In this document: one piece after another, positions 1-7,657 of the stretch
How positions within the stretch are numbered: the stretch's first letter is position 1
How the letters are laid out: each line of letters opens with the position of its first letter
NCBI GenBank assembly: GCA_013153575.1
Contig: JAADEE010000021.1
Location: 1-12,450, forward strand
Reading direction: 5' to 3'
Length of the DNA stretch: 12,450 nucleotides
DNA from: Chlorobiota bacterium
Lineage (GTDB): Bacteria; Bacteroidota; Bacteroidia; Bacteroidales; JAADGE01
The notes under the pieces: generated by a model
The model's input: the letters and a program-made list of their open reading frames with translations, nothing else
What the model was told of the DNA's origin: nothing
The model's database searches: none
Position numbers and translations under genes: made by a program

Positions 1-174
1 TTCTTTAATAGGTATAAAACCTAATAATGTATGTACAGCAAATAAACCAATTGCAACATAACTTACAGTTTTTTTATTCTTATCACTAATAAAAATATCA
101 GCAATAAGTAAGATTAGTATTACAACCGTTAATACTAATTCATGCCTCATTAACAACATTGTATTTAAATTCAT
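1..174 (-). CDS. nuoN: NADH-quinone oxidoreductase subunit N (complex I), N-terminal part, cut by window edge
   Basis: Only the first 58 codons are present; the frame stays open from ATG at 174 to base 1. The peptide begins MNLNTMLLMRHELVLTVV and continues into a hydrophobic stretch ending LLIADIF. This is the usual first transmembrane helix of NuoN (pattern H/PE-hydrophobic-D-F). A short basic loop (SDKNKKT) and a second hydrophobic segment follow. NuoN is one of three antiporter-like proton-pumping subunits of the complex I membrane arm and lies next to NuoM and NuoK. The assignment rests on this start plus its place after nuoM, 24 bases downstream, where nuoN is expected. The conserved lysines and glutamate of the pump lie outside the window, so function cannot be checked. 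A second Met at codon 6 could also be the start; neither has a Shine-Dalgarno site. Confidence 0.85.
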   Translation of the reverse strand, partial: MNLNTMLLMRHELVLTVVILILLIADIFISDKNKKTVSYVAIGLFAVHTLLGFIPIKE

Positions 175-198
175 ATCTTAAAAAGATTTATTTTTTTG

Positions 199-1698
199 TT
201 AATTTAAACTAATTATTTTTTCTATAAACGGAGCAACACTGTCCGTAATAATTCCTCCCCACCAAAATGGGAAAATACCTATTAATGTAATGAATAATAC
301 AAGAATAAATGTTCCTGTTTTTTCATACCATGCAATTTTTGGTAAATTTGCAAATTCAGGTGTTGTTGGTCCCATTAAAATCATACCTACAACACGAAGT
401 ATATAAACTGCTGTAACAACAATTGAAGAAACTGCAATAATTGTTATAACTCTGTGGAATGTATCAGTATGTTGGAATGCTCCTACAAAAATATTCATTT
501 CAGCAACAAAGCCAGAGAAACCCGGTAACCCAAGGTTAGCCATACCTGCAATAATATAAAGTGTTCCTGCGATTGGCACAACATTTAAAAGTCCACTCAT
601 TTTTGTTACAATTCTTGTGTGAGTTCTACCGTATATAATTCCAATCATTGCAAAGAATAATGCAGTAATAAATCCATGAGATAATGATTGCAACATTGCA
701 CCTTTCCATGAAATTTCATTCATCATTAAAAGAGCAAGTAGTACTAAACTCAAGTGACTTACTGATGAATATGCATTAATATATTTCAAATCAGTTTGTT
801 TTATTGCTGCTAATGCACCATAGAAGACGCCAATTACAGCAAACACCATAAAGAAGTTTGCCCAATAATGTGCTCCAAGAGGCATTACAAACATTGCAAC
901 TCTAAATATACCATAACCTCCTAATTTCATAAGAACTCCTGCATGTAGCATTGATACTGCAGTTGGTGCAGATGCATGACCATCAGGCGACCAAGTATGA
1001 AATGGAAAAAATGCTCCAATTACTGCAAATCCAATAAATAAAAATGGAAAAAATATCTTTTGAGCAGATTCAGGAATATTAACTTTTGCAATTTCAAAAA
1101 TATTAAATGTTAAAGCTCCTCCATCAGCATTTGAGTTAAAATAAACACCAATTAAACCTACAAGGAGTAGGGCAGAAGCACCCATTAACATAAGTGTAAG
1201 TTTCATTGCAGCATATTCTCTTGGGCCTGTTCCCCAAATTCCAATTAATAAGTACATCGGTATTACGGCTATTTCATAAAACACAAACATTGTGAATAAA
1301 TCAACTGAAATAAAGAAGCCATAAACTCCTGATGCTAAAACTATTAATGAAATGAAAAATTCTTTTGGTAAATCACTTACTTTCCATGAAATAAATACAC
1401 CTGTAAGTACAATTATTGATGTAAGTAAAATCATTAAAACAGAAATACCATCAACTCCAATAGAATAATGAATATTCATTGGTGCAAACCACATTACATC
1501 TTTAGTAAAAACCATAATAGCTTCATTCCCGGAAGCTCTTTCTGCTAAATATTGATATACTAAATTAAAAGCCATCAATGCTTGAATTGCAGATCCGATA
1601 AGAGCAACAACTCTATAATTATTTTTGCCTTTTACAAACATTAAAGCAAAAACCGAAAGAACCGGAACTACTACAAATAATGTTAAAATATCTATCAT
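199..1698 (-). CDS. nuoM: NADH-quinone oxidoreductase subunit M, antiporter-like proton-pumping subunit of complex I
   Basis: This 499-residue, highly hydrophobic protein has the usual NuoM length (about 500) and about 14 membrane helices. The TM5 glutamate is present (Glu142 in FYEIAVIPMYLLIG, equivalent to E. coli Glu144). Also present are the PFHTWSPDGHASAPTA segment (residues 232-247), Lys258 in LHAGVLMKLGGYG (E. coli Lys265) and a TM12 glutamate in GFVAEMNIF. The odd point is the central TM7 lysine of the family (E. coli Lys234, context FAIKMP). Here the gapless equivalent reads FAVIGAFFPFH and the position is Ile227; the 31-residue distance to Lys258 matches E. coli. In the family, NuoM couples quinone reduction to proton translocation in the membrane. 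It starts 16 bases after the nuoL stop, at ATG 1698. Identification is firm; whether this subunit pumps in the standard way is open. Confidence 0.96.
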   Translation of the reverse strand: MIDILTLFVVVPVLSVFALMFVKGKNNYRVVALIGSAIQALMAFNLVYQYLAERASGNEAIMVFTKDVMWFAPMNIHYSIGVDGISVLMILLTSIIVLTGVFISWKVSDLPKEFFISLIVLASGVYGFFISVDLFTMFVFYEIAVIPMYLLIGIWGTGPREYAAMKLTLMLMGASALLLVGLIGVYFNSNADGGALTFNIFEIAKVNIPESAQKIFFPFLFIGFAVIGAFFPFHTWSPDGHASAPTAVSMLHAGVLMKLGGYGIFRVAMFVMPLGAHYWANFFMVFAVIGVFYGALAAIKQTDLKYINAYSSVSHLSLVLLALLMMNEISWKGAMLQSLSHGFITALFFAMIGIIYGRTHTRIVTKMSGLLNVVPIAGTLYIIAGMANLGLPGFSGFVAEMNIFVGAFQHTDTFHRVITIIAVSSIVVTAVYILRVVGMILMGPTTPEFANLPKIAWYEKTGTFILVLFITLIGIFPFWWGGIITDSVAPFIEKIISLN

Positions 1699-1714
1699 AA
1701 TTTCTTTCTATTTT

Positions 1715-3637
1715 TTAATTAAGTAATAACCAAACAATCATAATTAGCATAAAAACTCCTGAAATGAAAAACATTGCATAGTCTTGAATTTTACCTGATT
1801 GTAATCCTTTAATTTTTGTACTAATCCAAACGGTACTATTTCCTATTCCATTCATAGAGCCATCAACAACATTTTTATCAAACCAAGCAAAAGAACCTGA
1901 AATGTATTTAAAAATTATTGTTTTAGTTATGAAGAAATAAATCTCATCAATATAAAATTTGTTATAAGCCCATTTATGAACTCTTCCAAATGCAACAGTA
2001 AAACGTTGCGATAAATCATTTTCTTTTTTATAGAAAACATAAGCTAATAAAATTCCAATAACACCTGCAGCAATTGATGCTCCTGCTAACCCCCATTCAA
2101 TATGAGAGTGAAATGGAGTGTTATCGGCAGATACTAATTCACTAAATGGAATAAAACCTGCTCCTACAGTCATTATAGCTAGAATAATTAATGGAATTGT
2201 CATGAATTTTGGAGCTTCATGTGGTGCATGTTTATATTCAGGATTGCTCCACCAAAAAATTCTAAAATATAGTCTGAACATATAAAATGCAGTCATTCCT
2301 GCTACAATATAACCTATAACAAATACAGGCATATTGTGTTCAAATGCAGCTGCTAAAATTTCATCTTTACTAAAGAAACCTGCAAATGGAGGTATTCCTG
2401 ATATTGCTAATGCTGCTAATAAGAATGTTATATTTGTAATAGGCATATATATTCTTAAACCTCCCATATCTTGCATATAATTACTGTGTACTGCATGAAT
2501 AATAGAACCTGCACCTAAGAAAAGTAATGCTTTAAACATTGCGTGTGTAAACAGGTGGAAGAAACTTGCCATAAATCCAAGACCTTCATGTCCTTCATAA
2601 CCAGAAACCCCTAAAGCAAGCATCATATATCCAATTTGCGACATAGTTGAAAAAGCAAGAACACGTTTTATATCATATTGTGTAATTGCAATTATGGCGG
2701 CAAAAATTGTTGTAAATGCTCCAACCCATGCAACAATTTCTAATGCAAAACCATCATCCATAAAATAATACATAGGAAATAATCTTGCAACTAAGAATAC
2801 ACCTGCAACAACCATTGTAGCAGCATGTATTAATGCAGATACCGGTGTTGGTCCTTCCATTGCATCGGGTAACCAAATATGAAGTGGGAACATTGCTGAT
2901 TTACCGGCACCTCCAATAAATATTAATATTAATCCCCATGTTATTACTGATAAACCAACAAATGTTAATTCTTTATTAGCTATTAATGTTTGAATGAACT
3001 CAACATTAGTTAGAACTTTAAAATCAAAAGTTTCAGCATAATAGCTCATTATTAAAATTCCAACAAGGAAACCAAAATCTGCAAAACGTGTTACAATAAA
3101 AGCTTTTTTTGCAGCTAAAATTGCAGAAGGTTTTTCAAAATAATATCCAATTAATAGATATGATGATACTCCAACCATTTCCCAAAAAATATAAATTTGA
3201 AAAAGGTTTGTTGAAAGTACCAATCCTAACATTGAAAATGTAAATAATGAAAGAAATGCAAAAAACCTTGTAAAACCAGGTTCTTTATGCATATAACCAA
3301 TACTGTAAATGTGTACCATTAACGAAATTAAAGGCACAACAATTAACATTACTGCAGAGAGGGGATCTAAAAGTACACCCATATCAATATGTAATGTTTC
3401 AGTAAAATGTATCCAAACTGTATTGTAAGCATAAATCTTTTGGTAAACACCATCAACTTTTCCATAATTGAAAAAATATTGATAAGATGTATAAAAAGAA
3501 AGTAATGCTGTAACTAATAAACCTGCAGTTCCGATGTATCCAGAAATAGGTTCTTTTAACCTTTTGTAATTAAATCCTAAAAATAGGAACATAAACAAAG
3601 GTATCAGCGGTATTAAAACTGTGTAAGTTAAATCCAT
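1715..3637 (-). CDS. nuoL: NADH-quinone oxidoreductase subunit L, distal antiporter-like proton-pumping subunit of complex I
   Basis: This 640-residue protein is slightly longer than E. coli NuoL (613). It has many membrane helices and a C-terminal extension that, in the family, forms the long lateral helix running along the membrane arm, ending in a last hydrophobic segment (about 620-639). Pump residues are in place: Glu153 in FWEMVGVSSYLLIG (E. coli Glu144), Lys246 in GGAGKSAMFPLHIWLPDAM (E. coli Lys229), His271 in SALIHAATMV (E. coli His254), and the TM12 Lys-Asp pair in GFFSKDEIL. NuoL sits at the far end of the membrane arm and carries one proton channel. The gene starts five bases after the nuoK stop. 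Unlike NuoM of this operon, it keeps the full charged-residue set. The identification is secure; the Mrp antiporter relative MrpA is excluded by operon context and length. Confidence 0.97.
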   Translation of the reverse strand: MDLTYTVLIPLIPLFMFLFLGFNYKRLKEPISGYIGTAGLLVTALLSFYTSYQYFFNYGKVDGVYQKIYAYNTVWIHFTETLHIDMGVLLDPLSAVMLIVVPLISLMVHIYSIGYMHKEPGFTRFFAFLSLFTFSMLGLVLSTNLFQIYIFWEMVGVSSYLLIGYYFEKPSAILAAKKAFIVTRFADFGFLVGILIMSYYAETFDFKVLTNVEFIQTLIANKELTFVGLSVITWGLILIFIGGAGKSAMFPLHIWLPDAMEGPTPVSALIHAATMVVAGVFLVARLFPMYYFMDDGFALEIVAWVGAFTTIFAAIIAITQYDIKRVLAFSTMSQIGYMMLALGVSGYEGHEGLGFMASFFHLFTHAMFKALLFLGAGSIIHAVHSNYMQDMGGLRIYMPITNITFLLAALAISGIPPFAGFFSKDEILAAAFEHNMPVFVIGYIVAGMTAFYMFRLYFRIFWWSNPEYKHAPHEAPKFMTIPLIILAIMTVGAGFIPFSELVSADNTPFHSHIEWGLAGASIAAGVIGILLAYVFYKKENDLSQRFTVAFGRVHKWAYNKFYIDEIYFFITKTIIFKYISGSFAWFDKNVVDGSMNGIGNSTVWISTKIKGLQSGKIQDYAMFFISGVFMLIMIVWLLLN

Positions 3638-3642
3638 ATTTT

Positions 3643-3960
3643 TTAAAATTTCATAGTTTCAAGTTCATCTGTCTTTAAGCTCATTACTAATCTGTAAAGA
3701 TTAATAATAATAGCTAATGCTAAAGCTGTTTCAGCTGCAGCAACTGCAATAATAAATATTGAGAATATTGCTCCTTCTACAGCTTCCGGAAATAAATACT
3801 TATTTATTATAACAAAGTTAAGTGCTGCTGAATTTAGAATAAGCTCAACAGACATAAGCATTGCAATAAGATTTTTCCGAGTAACGAAACCGTAAATTCC
3901 AATAAAAAATATTATTGTACTGACGGTTAAAATTTCATATATACTAACTCCTGAAATCAT
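3643..3960 (-). CDS. nuoK: NADH-quinone oxidoreductase subunit K, small membrane subunit of complex I
   Basis: The product has 105 residues and three predicted membrane helices (about 5-25, 30-52 and 64-89), the standard NuoK size and topology. The two buried glutamates that link the quinone end to the antiporter subunits are present: Glu39 in MSVELILNSAALNFV (E. coli Glu36) and Glu77 in VAAAETALALAI (E. coli Glu72). NuoK is homologous to MrpC and forms the fourth proton path together with NuoJ. The operon context, between nuoJ (18-base gap) and nuoL (5-base gap), excludes an Mrp assignment. The ATG at 3960 gives the full first helix. No Shine-Dalgarno sequence is visible. Confidence 0.97.
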   Translation of the reverse strand: MISGVSIYEILTVSTIIFFIGIYGFVTRKNLIAMLMSVELILNSAALNFVIINKYLFPEAVEGAIFSIFIIAVAAAETALALAIIINLYRLVMSLKTDELETMKF

Positions 3961-3978
3961 AATTTTATATAATTTTAT

Positions 3979-4491
3979 TTAATTGCTTTCTTTTACTTTA
4001 TTTGTTTTAGCAATAACAATTGCTCCAACCATTGCAGCTAAAAGAAGAATACTAATTACCTCAAATGGTAAGATATATCCTTTATCTCCATAGCTTAGAA
4101 ATGCTTTTCCAATTTCATTAATTCCAATTTCTTTTGAAACTGTAGCTTCTTTAAAATTATGCGACCAAATTGCAACAAGTGTTAAACCTGCACCTGTAGT
4201 TGCAATTGCACCTGCTAAAAGTCTTTTCCAAAATTTTGTAACATCTAAAGGATTATTAATTTTTTCAACAAGCATAATTGAGTTTACGTATAGAACAATT
4301 ATTCCTCCTGCGTATACAGTGAGTTGTACAGCACCAAGGAAATAAAACTGAACCATAAAATATAATCCTGCAATTCCTATAAGAACAAATAATAAATAAA
4401 TTATTGATCTCATAATATTACGATTGCTAACTGACATTACAGCAAAAACAATCATAAGTATCGATATTATGTAAAAGATTATTCTTTCCAT
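3979..4491 (-). CDS. nuoJ: NADH-quinone oxidoreductase subunit J, membrane subunit of complex I
   Basis: The 170-residue membrane protein has about five helices, as expected for NuoJ. The diagnostic third helix is clear at residues 56-69 (QLTVYAGGIIVLYV). It contains Tyr60, in the region that in known structures switches between alpha and pi-bulge forms during turnover. The charged loop after it (VEKINNPLDVTKFWKR) and the last two helices are more variable, as usual in the family. NuoJ contacts NuoA, NuoH and NuoK and helps carry the conformational or electrostatic signal from the quinone site. It starts four bases after the nuoI stop, so the two are probably translated together. Confidence 0.95.
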   Translation of the reverse strand: MERIIFYIISILMIVFAVMSVSNRNIMRSIIYLLFVLIGIAGLYFMVQFYFLGAVQLTVYAGGIIVLYVNSIMLVEKINNPLDVTKFWKRLLAGAIATTGAGLTLVAIWSHNFKEATVSKEIGINEIGKAFLSYGDKGYILPFEVISILLLAAMVGAIVIAKTNKVKESN

Positions 4492-4495
4492 TTAA

Positions 4496-4981
4496 TTATC
4501 CTTTTAATCCGGGTATAATTTTAGATCCGGGTTTGTTTAATACTTTTGTTAATTTAGATCTGTCATATTCAACATGGTGGAAATCTTGTCCCCATTCCAA
4601 AGCGTCCTGTGGGCATGCTTCAATACAAAGTCCGCACATTGTACACATTTCAAGGTGGTAAATATGTTTTACTAAGAAACGTTTATTTTTACCAGTTTCA
4701 GGATCTTTTGCTTTGTCTCCAAGAACTTCAAGAGAACCATTTGGACATGCTTTTTCACAAAGTGTACATGCATCGCATTTATGTTCGTTGTTTTCATTAT
4801 GAAATAAAGTTATTTCACCTTTAAACCTGTCGAACATTTCAAGTGTATCAATATTATCGGGATATTGTTGCGTAATTACATCTCTTCTTGTAAAAAGATT
4901 TACGAAAAAATATTTACCCGTTATACGCATTCCTGTAAGAAGCGTTTTTGTTCCATTTATTATTTCTGAAAAATAGCTCAT
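4496..4981 (-). CDS. nuoI: NADH-quinone oxidoreductase subunit I, 2x[4Fe-4S] ferredoxin-like subunit of complex I
   Basis: The product is a peripheral electron-transfer subunit carrying clusters N6a and N6b, which pass electrons to N2 in NuoB. With the ATG start at 4981 it has 161 residues. Two full ferredoxin motifs are visible: Cys69, 72, 75 and 79 (CDACTLCEKACP) and Cys113, 116, 119 and 123 (CTMCGLCIEACP). The N-terminal amphipathic part (TKTLLTGMRITGKYFFVNLF) matches the membrane-contact helix of NuoI. The frame can be extended four codons to a TTG at 4993 directly abutting the nuoH stop, but ATG 4981 is preferred because it is the stronger start codon and leaves a normal 12-base gap. Since nuoE, F and G are not in this operon, NuoI may be the first cluster-bearing subunit to receive electrons. 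That is an inference, although the protein itself is unexceptional. Confidence 0.95.
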   Translation of the reverse strand: MSYFSEIINGTKTLLTGMRITGKYFFVNLFTRRDVITQQYPDNIDTLEMFDRFKGEITLFHNENNEHKCDACTLCEKACPNGSLEVLGDKAKDPETGKNKRFLVKHIYHLEMCTMCGLCIEACPQDALEWGQDFHHVEYDRSKLTKVLNKPGSKIIPGLKG

Positions 4982-4993
4982 AAATTTCTTCAA

Positions 4994-6046
4994 TTAAAAG
5001 GTTAAACCTAACCAAACCATCAATGCCATTAATACTATGTTTACTATATTTATAGGTAATAAATATTTCCATTCCAAAGTTAAAAGTTGGTCAATTCTAA
5101 ATCTTGGAAATGTCCATCTGAACCACATAAAAATAAATATTACACCAACTACTTTAATTCCAAACCAGAAAAGTCCTGCAAAAGGAATTGAGTCTGTTAT
5201 TCCGAAAGGTGATAGCCATCCTCCAAAGAATAGAACAACTGCAACTGATGATATAATAAATAAGTTTACAAATTCTGCTAAGAAATAGTATGCGAAGTTC
5301 ATACCTGAATATTCAGTATGGAAACCTGCACCAAGTTCAGATTCTGCTTCAACTAAATCAAAAGGTGTTCTGTTTGATTCTGCTGTTCCGGCAATCATAA
5401 ATACCATAAATGCAATAAGTGCAGGAATATGACCTTTAAAAATTAACCAACCATCTTTTTGTATTTCAACAATTTCGGAAATTTGAAGAGTTCCTGCAAG
5501 TACAACCATTGTAACAATTGACATTCCTACAGAAAGTTCATAACTTATCATTTGAATACCTGTACGCATTCCTCCAATAAGAGAGTATTTATTGTTACTT
5601 GCCCAACCTGCAAGAAAAATACCTATAACACCTATTGATGAAACAGATGTTAAAAAGAATAAACCTATATTAATATCAAATGCATGTATTTCATATGAAA
5701 AAGGAATTAATGCTAATGACATTAATGCTGTTGTAATTACAAAGTATGGTGCTAATTTATATAATTGCATATCTGCTTTTACAGTTCCTGTAAGTTCTTT
5801 TGATACTAATTTTAAAGCATCTGCAATTGTTTGAAAAAGTCCCATAGGACCAACTCTGTTCGGACCTAAACGTAGTTGGAAGAAACCTGCAACTCTTCTT
5901 TCTAGCCAAACTAAAAGTAGCCCAAGAATTGCAAAAATTCCTAAATAGCCTGCTGCAATTAGAACAAGTTCTAAAATATGTGCAGCTTCTTCAGACATAA
6001 GTCCTAAAAGTAATTCGTGAATATCAGTAAATATATTTAATATCAT
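4994..6046 (-). CDS. nuoH: NADH-quinone oxidoreductase subunit H, quinone-site membrane subunit of complex I
   Basis: NuoH anchors the peripheral arm to the membrane and forms the entry tunnel for quinone. The 350-residue product has the family length and about eight helices. Signature segments are present: LERRVAGFFQLRLGPNRVGP (residues 48-67), the GWASNNKYSLIGGMR loop (147-161) and AESNRTPFDLVEAESEL (222-238), followed by GFHTEYSGM (241-249). The last two hold the conserved acidic residues that link quinone chemistry to the proton paths. The gene lies 12 bases after nuoD, the position where nuoE, nuoF and nuoG stand in 14-gene operons, so there is no room for those genes. A related NiFe-hydrogenase membrane subunit is a formal alternative. 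It is disfavoured by the complete NuoA/J/K set and by a NuoD without nickel-binding CxxC pairs. Confidence 0.97.
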   Translation of the reverse strand: MILNIFTDIHELLLGLMSEEAAHILELVLIAAGYLGIFAILGLLLVWLERRVAGFFQLRLGPNRVGPMGLFQTIADALKLVSKELTGTVKADMQLYKLAPYFVITTALMSLALIPFSYEIHAFDINIGLFFLTSVSSIGVIGIFLAGWASNNKYSLIGGMRTGIQMISYELSVGMSIVTMVVLAGTLQISEIVEIQKDGWLIFKGHIPALIAFMVFMIAGTAESNRTPFDLVEAESELGAGFHTEYSGMNFAYYFLAEFVNLFIISSVAVVLFFGGWLSPFGITDSIPFAGLFWFGIKVVGVIFIFMWFRWTFPRFRIDQLLTLEWKYLLPINIVNIVLMALMVWLGLTF

Positions 6047-6058
6047 GATTTTATAATT

Positions 6059-7180
6059 TTATCTGTCAATATCTGGAACAACAACATCAATTGTTGAAAG
6101 AATAGCAACTAAATCTGCAATTTTTAAACCTTTTGACATTTTATTTAATGCTGTAAGATTTGCAAAACCAGGTGAGCGGAATTTAAATCTATATGGGAAT
6201 TTTTGCCCATCGCTATATGCAAAAACTCCAAAATCACCTCTTGCAGATTCAACTCTTTGAACAAAACTTCCTGCAGGTAACTTAATTACTGCTTTGGTTT
6301 TAACTTTATATTCTCCTTCCGGAATTTTATCAATTAATTGTTCAATTATTGAAAGCGATTGCCACATTTCTTTAATTCTTACTTTATATCTTGCATAAGA
6401 ATCTCCTTCGGTATATATTGCTTCTTCAAAGTCAACCATATCATAAGCACTGTATGGATGAATTTTTCTAATATCGCATGAAACACCTGAACCTCTTGCT
6501 GTTGGACCGTTTAATCCATATGCAATTGCGTCTTCTTTAGAGATATAGCCTATTCCTTCTAAACGTTTTCTGAAGATTATGTTTCCTGTAAGAAGTTTGT
6601 CGTATTCAGGAAGTTTCTTTTTAAAATGGGCAACAAAGTCTTTTACTCTTTTAACAAAATTTTCATGAATATCGTAGCGTAAACCTCCAATTAAATTGTA
6701 ATTCATTGTTAAACGAGCTCCGCAAGTTTCTTCGAAAATATCATTTATAAGTTCTCTTTCTCTAAAACCATACATGAAAGTAGTTAAAGCTCCTATATCC
6801 ATTCCCATAACTCCCCACCAAAGAACATGTGATGAAATTCTTGTAAGTTCATCCATAATTGTTCTAATGATTTTAATGCGGTCATTTACTTCAATATTTA
6901 AAGCTTTTTCCACTAAAAGAGCAACAGCTTCATTATTTATGTGAGAAGATAAATAATCTAATCTGTCAGTCAAATGAACAATTTGCTTGTATGTGTCTCT
7001 TTCACACATTTTTTCAATTGAACGGTGGATAAAACCTAAATCCATATCCACATTTCGGAGTATTTCACCATCAAGTTTCAGCAATAATCTAAGTACACCG
7101 TGTGTAGCAGGGTGCTGAGGTCCCATGTTTAGGAAATATTCCTGTGTTTTTAGTTGATCTGTTAAAAATTCTTCTTTCAT
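6059..7180 (-). CDS. nuoD: NADH-quinone oxidoreductase subunit D (49-kDa type), quinone-reduction subunit of complex I
   Basis: The 373-residue soluble subunit forms the quinone-binding cavity with NuoB and NuoH. The N-terminal signature LNMGPQHPATHGVLRLLL (about residues 17-34) includes His27, the probable equivalent of the quinone-interacting histidine of the bovine 49-kDa subunit. Tyr76 in DRLDYLSSH corresponds to the conserved quinone-head-group tyrosine (bovine Tyr108). The protein ends DVVVPDIDR, typical of NuoD. The CxxC pairs that hold NiFe in the related hydrogenase large subunits are absent, so this is a complex I subunit and not a hydrogenase. It is encoded separately from NuoC, with a stop and six bases between them, whereas Bacteroides has a fused NuoCD. 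The ATG at 7180 gives a short N-terminal extension before the signature, normal for the family. Confidence 0.97.
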   Translation of the reverse strand: MKEEFLTDQLKTQEYFLNMGPQHPATHGVLRLLLKLDGEILRNVDMDLGFIHRSIEKMCERDTYKQIVHLTDRLDYLSSHINNEAVALLVEKALNIEVNDRIKIIRTIMDELTRISSHVLWWGVMGMDIGALTTFMYGFRERELINDIFEETCGARLTMNYNLIGGLRYDIHENFVKRVKDFVAHFKKKLPEYDKLLTGNIIFRKRLEGIGYISKEDAIAYGLNGPTARGSGVSCDIRKIHPYSAYDMVDFEEAIYTEGDSYARYKVRIKEMWQSLSIIEQLIDKIPEGEYKVKTKAVIKLPAGSFVQRVESARGDFGVFAYSDGQKFPYRFKFRSPGFANLTALNKMSKGLKIADLVAILSTIDVVVPDIDR

Positions 7181-7186
7181 AGTTAT

Positions 7187-7648
7187 TTATCTTACCAACA
7201 TATTTACATCTGTATAATCTTTTCTCATAGGAAATCCTTTATCCCAATCTTCCGGTAGGAATAGATGTTTTAAATCAGGATGTCCTTTAAATTTTATTCC
7301 AAAGAACTCGTGAGCTTCCATTTCATTATAATATGCTGCCGGAAATACTTCGTGAATTGAATCAATTTCAGGATTCTCCCTATCAGAAATTTTTGCTGTA
7401 ATCTGGATTAGATTTCTATGTTTTGTAGATTCTAAGTGATAAATCACACCTAAATCTTCGCCAAAATCCATTCCTGTTAAAGCAAAAAGATAGTCAAAAG
7501 ATAAATCAGCATCATTTTTTAATTTTGTTAAAAAATCTTTTAATGTATCTTTTGAAACTTCAATACAAAGCATATCACCATCTTCTTGTGAAAATGTTAA
7601 ATCACTTTGTAATGTTTCTATTTTATTTTTAATATCAGTATTTGTCAT
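7187..7648 (-). CDS. nuoC: NADH-quinone oxidoreductase subunit C (30-kDa type) of complex I
   Basis: The 153-residue subunit has no redox centre and structurally supports NuoD and NuoB at the quinone end. The 30-kDa signature is recognisable in the C-terminal half: YYNEMEAHEFFGIKFKGHPD (residues 106-125), followed by LPEDWDKGFPMRKDY (131-145). In the more common form this reads ERExYDxFGIxFxGHPDLRR...PLRKDYP. Here the first Arg of ERE is replaced by Met (NEMEA), and the motif ends RKDYTDV. Such drift is plausible within Bacteroidota but I have not aligned it. The N-terminal half is less conserved. The gene starts nine bases after the nuoB stop and ends six bases before nuoD. Confidence 0.93.
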   Translation of the reverse strand: MTNTDIKNKIETLQSDLTFSQEDGDMLCIEVSKDTLKDFLTKLKNDADLSFDYLFALTGMDFGEDLGVIYHLESTKHRNLIQITAKISDRENPEIDSIHEVFPAAYYNEMEAHEFFGIKFKGHPDLKHLFLPEDWDKGFPMRKDYTDVNMLVR

Positions 7649-7657
7649 AATTAGGAT

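Noticed and set aside
4609..4824. 71-codon plus-strand open frame inside nuoI
   Set aside because: It lies wholly antisense to the conserved two-cluster NuoI coding sequence, its product has no recognisable features, and it has no promoter or separate context.
5037..5288. 83-codon plus-strand open frame inside nuoH
   Set aside because: Antisense to conserved NuoH; the product is low-complexity and unrecognisable. It arises from stop-poor antisense of a membrane protein gene.
5592..5834. 80-codon plus-strand open frame inside nuoH
   Set aside because: Antisense to conserved NuoH with no family resemblance.
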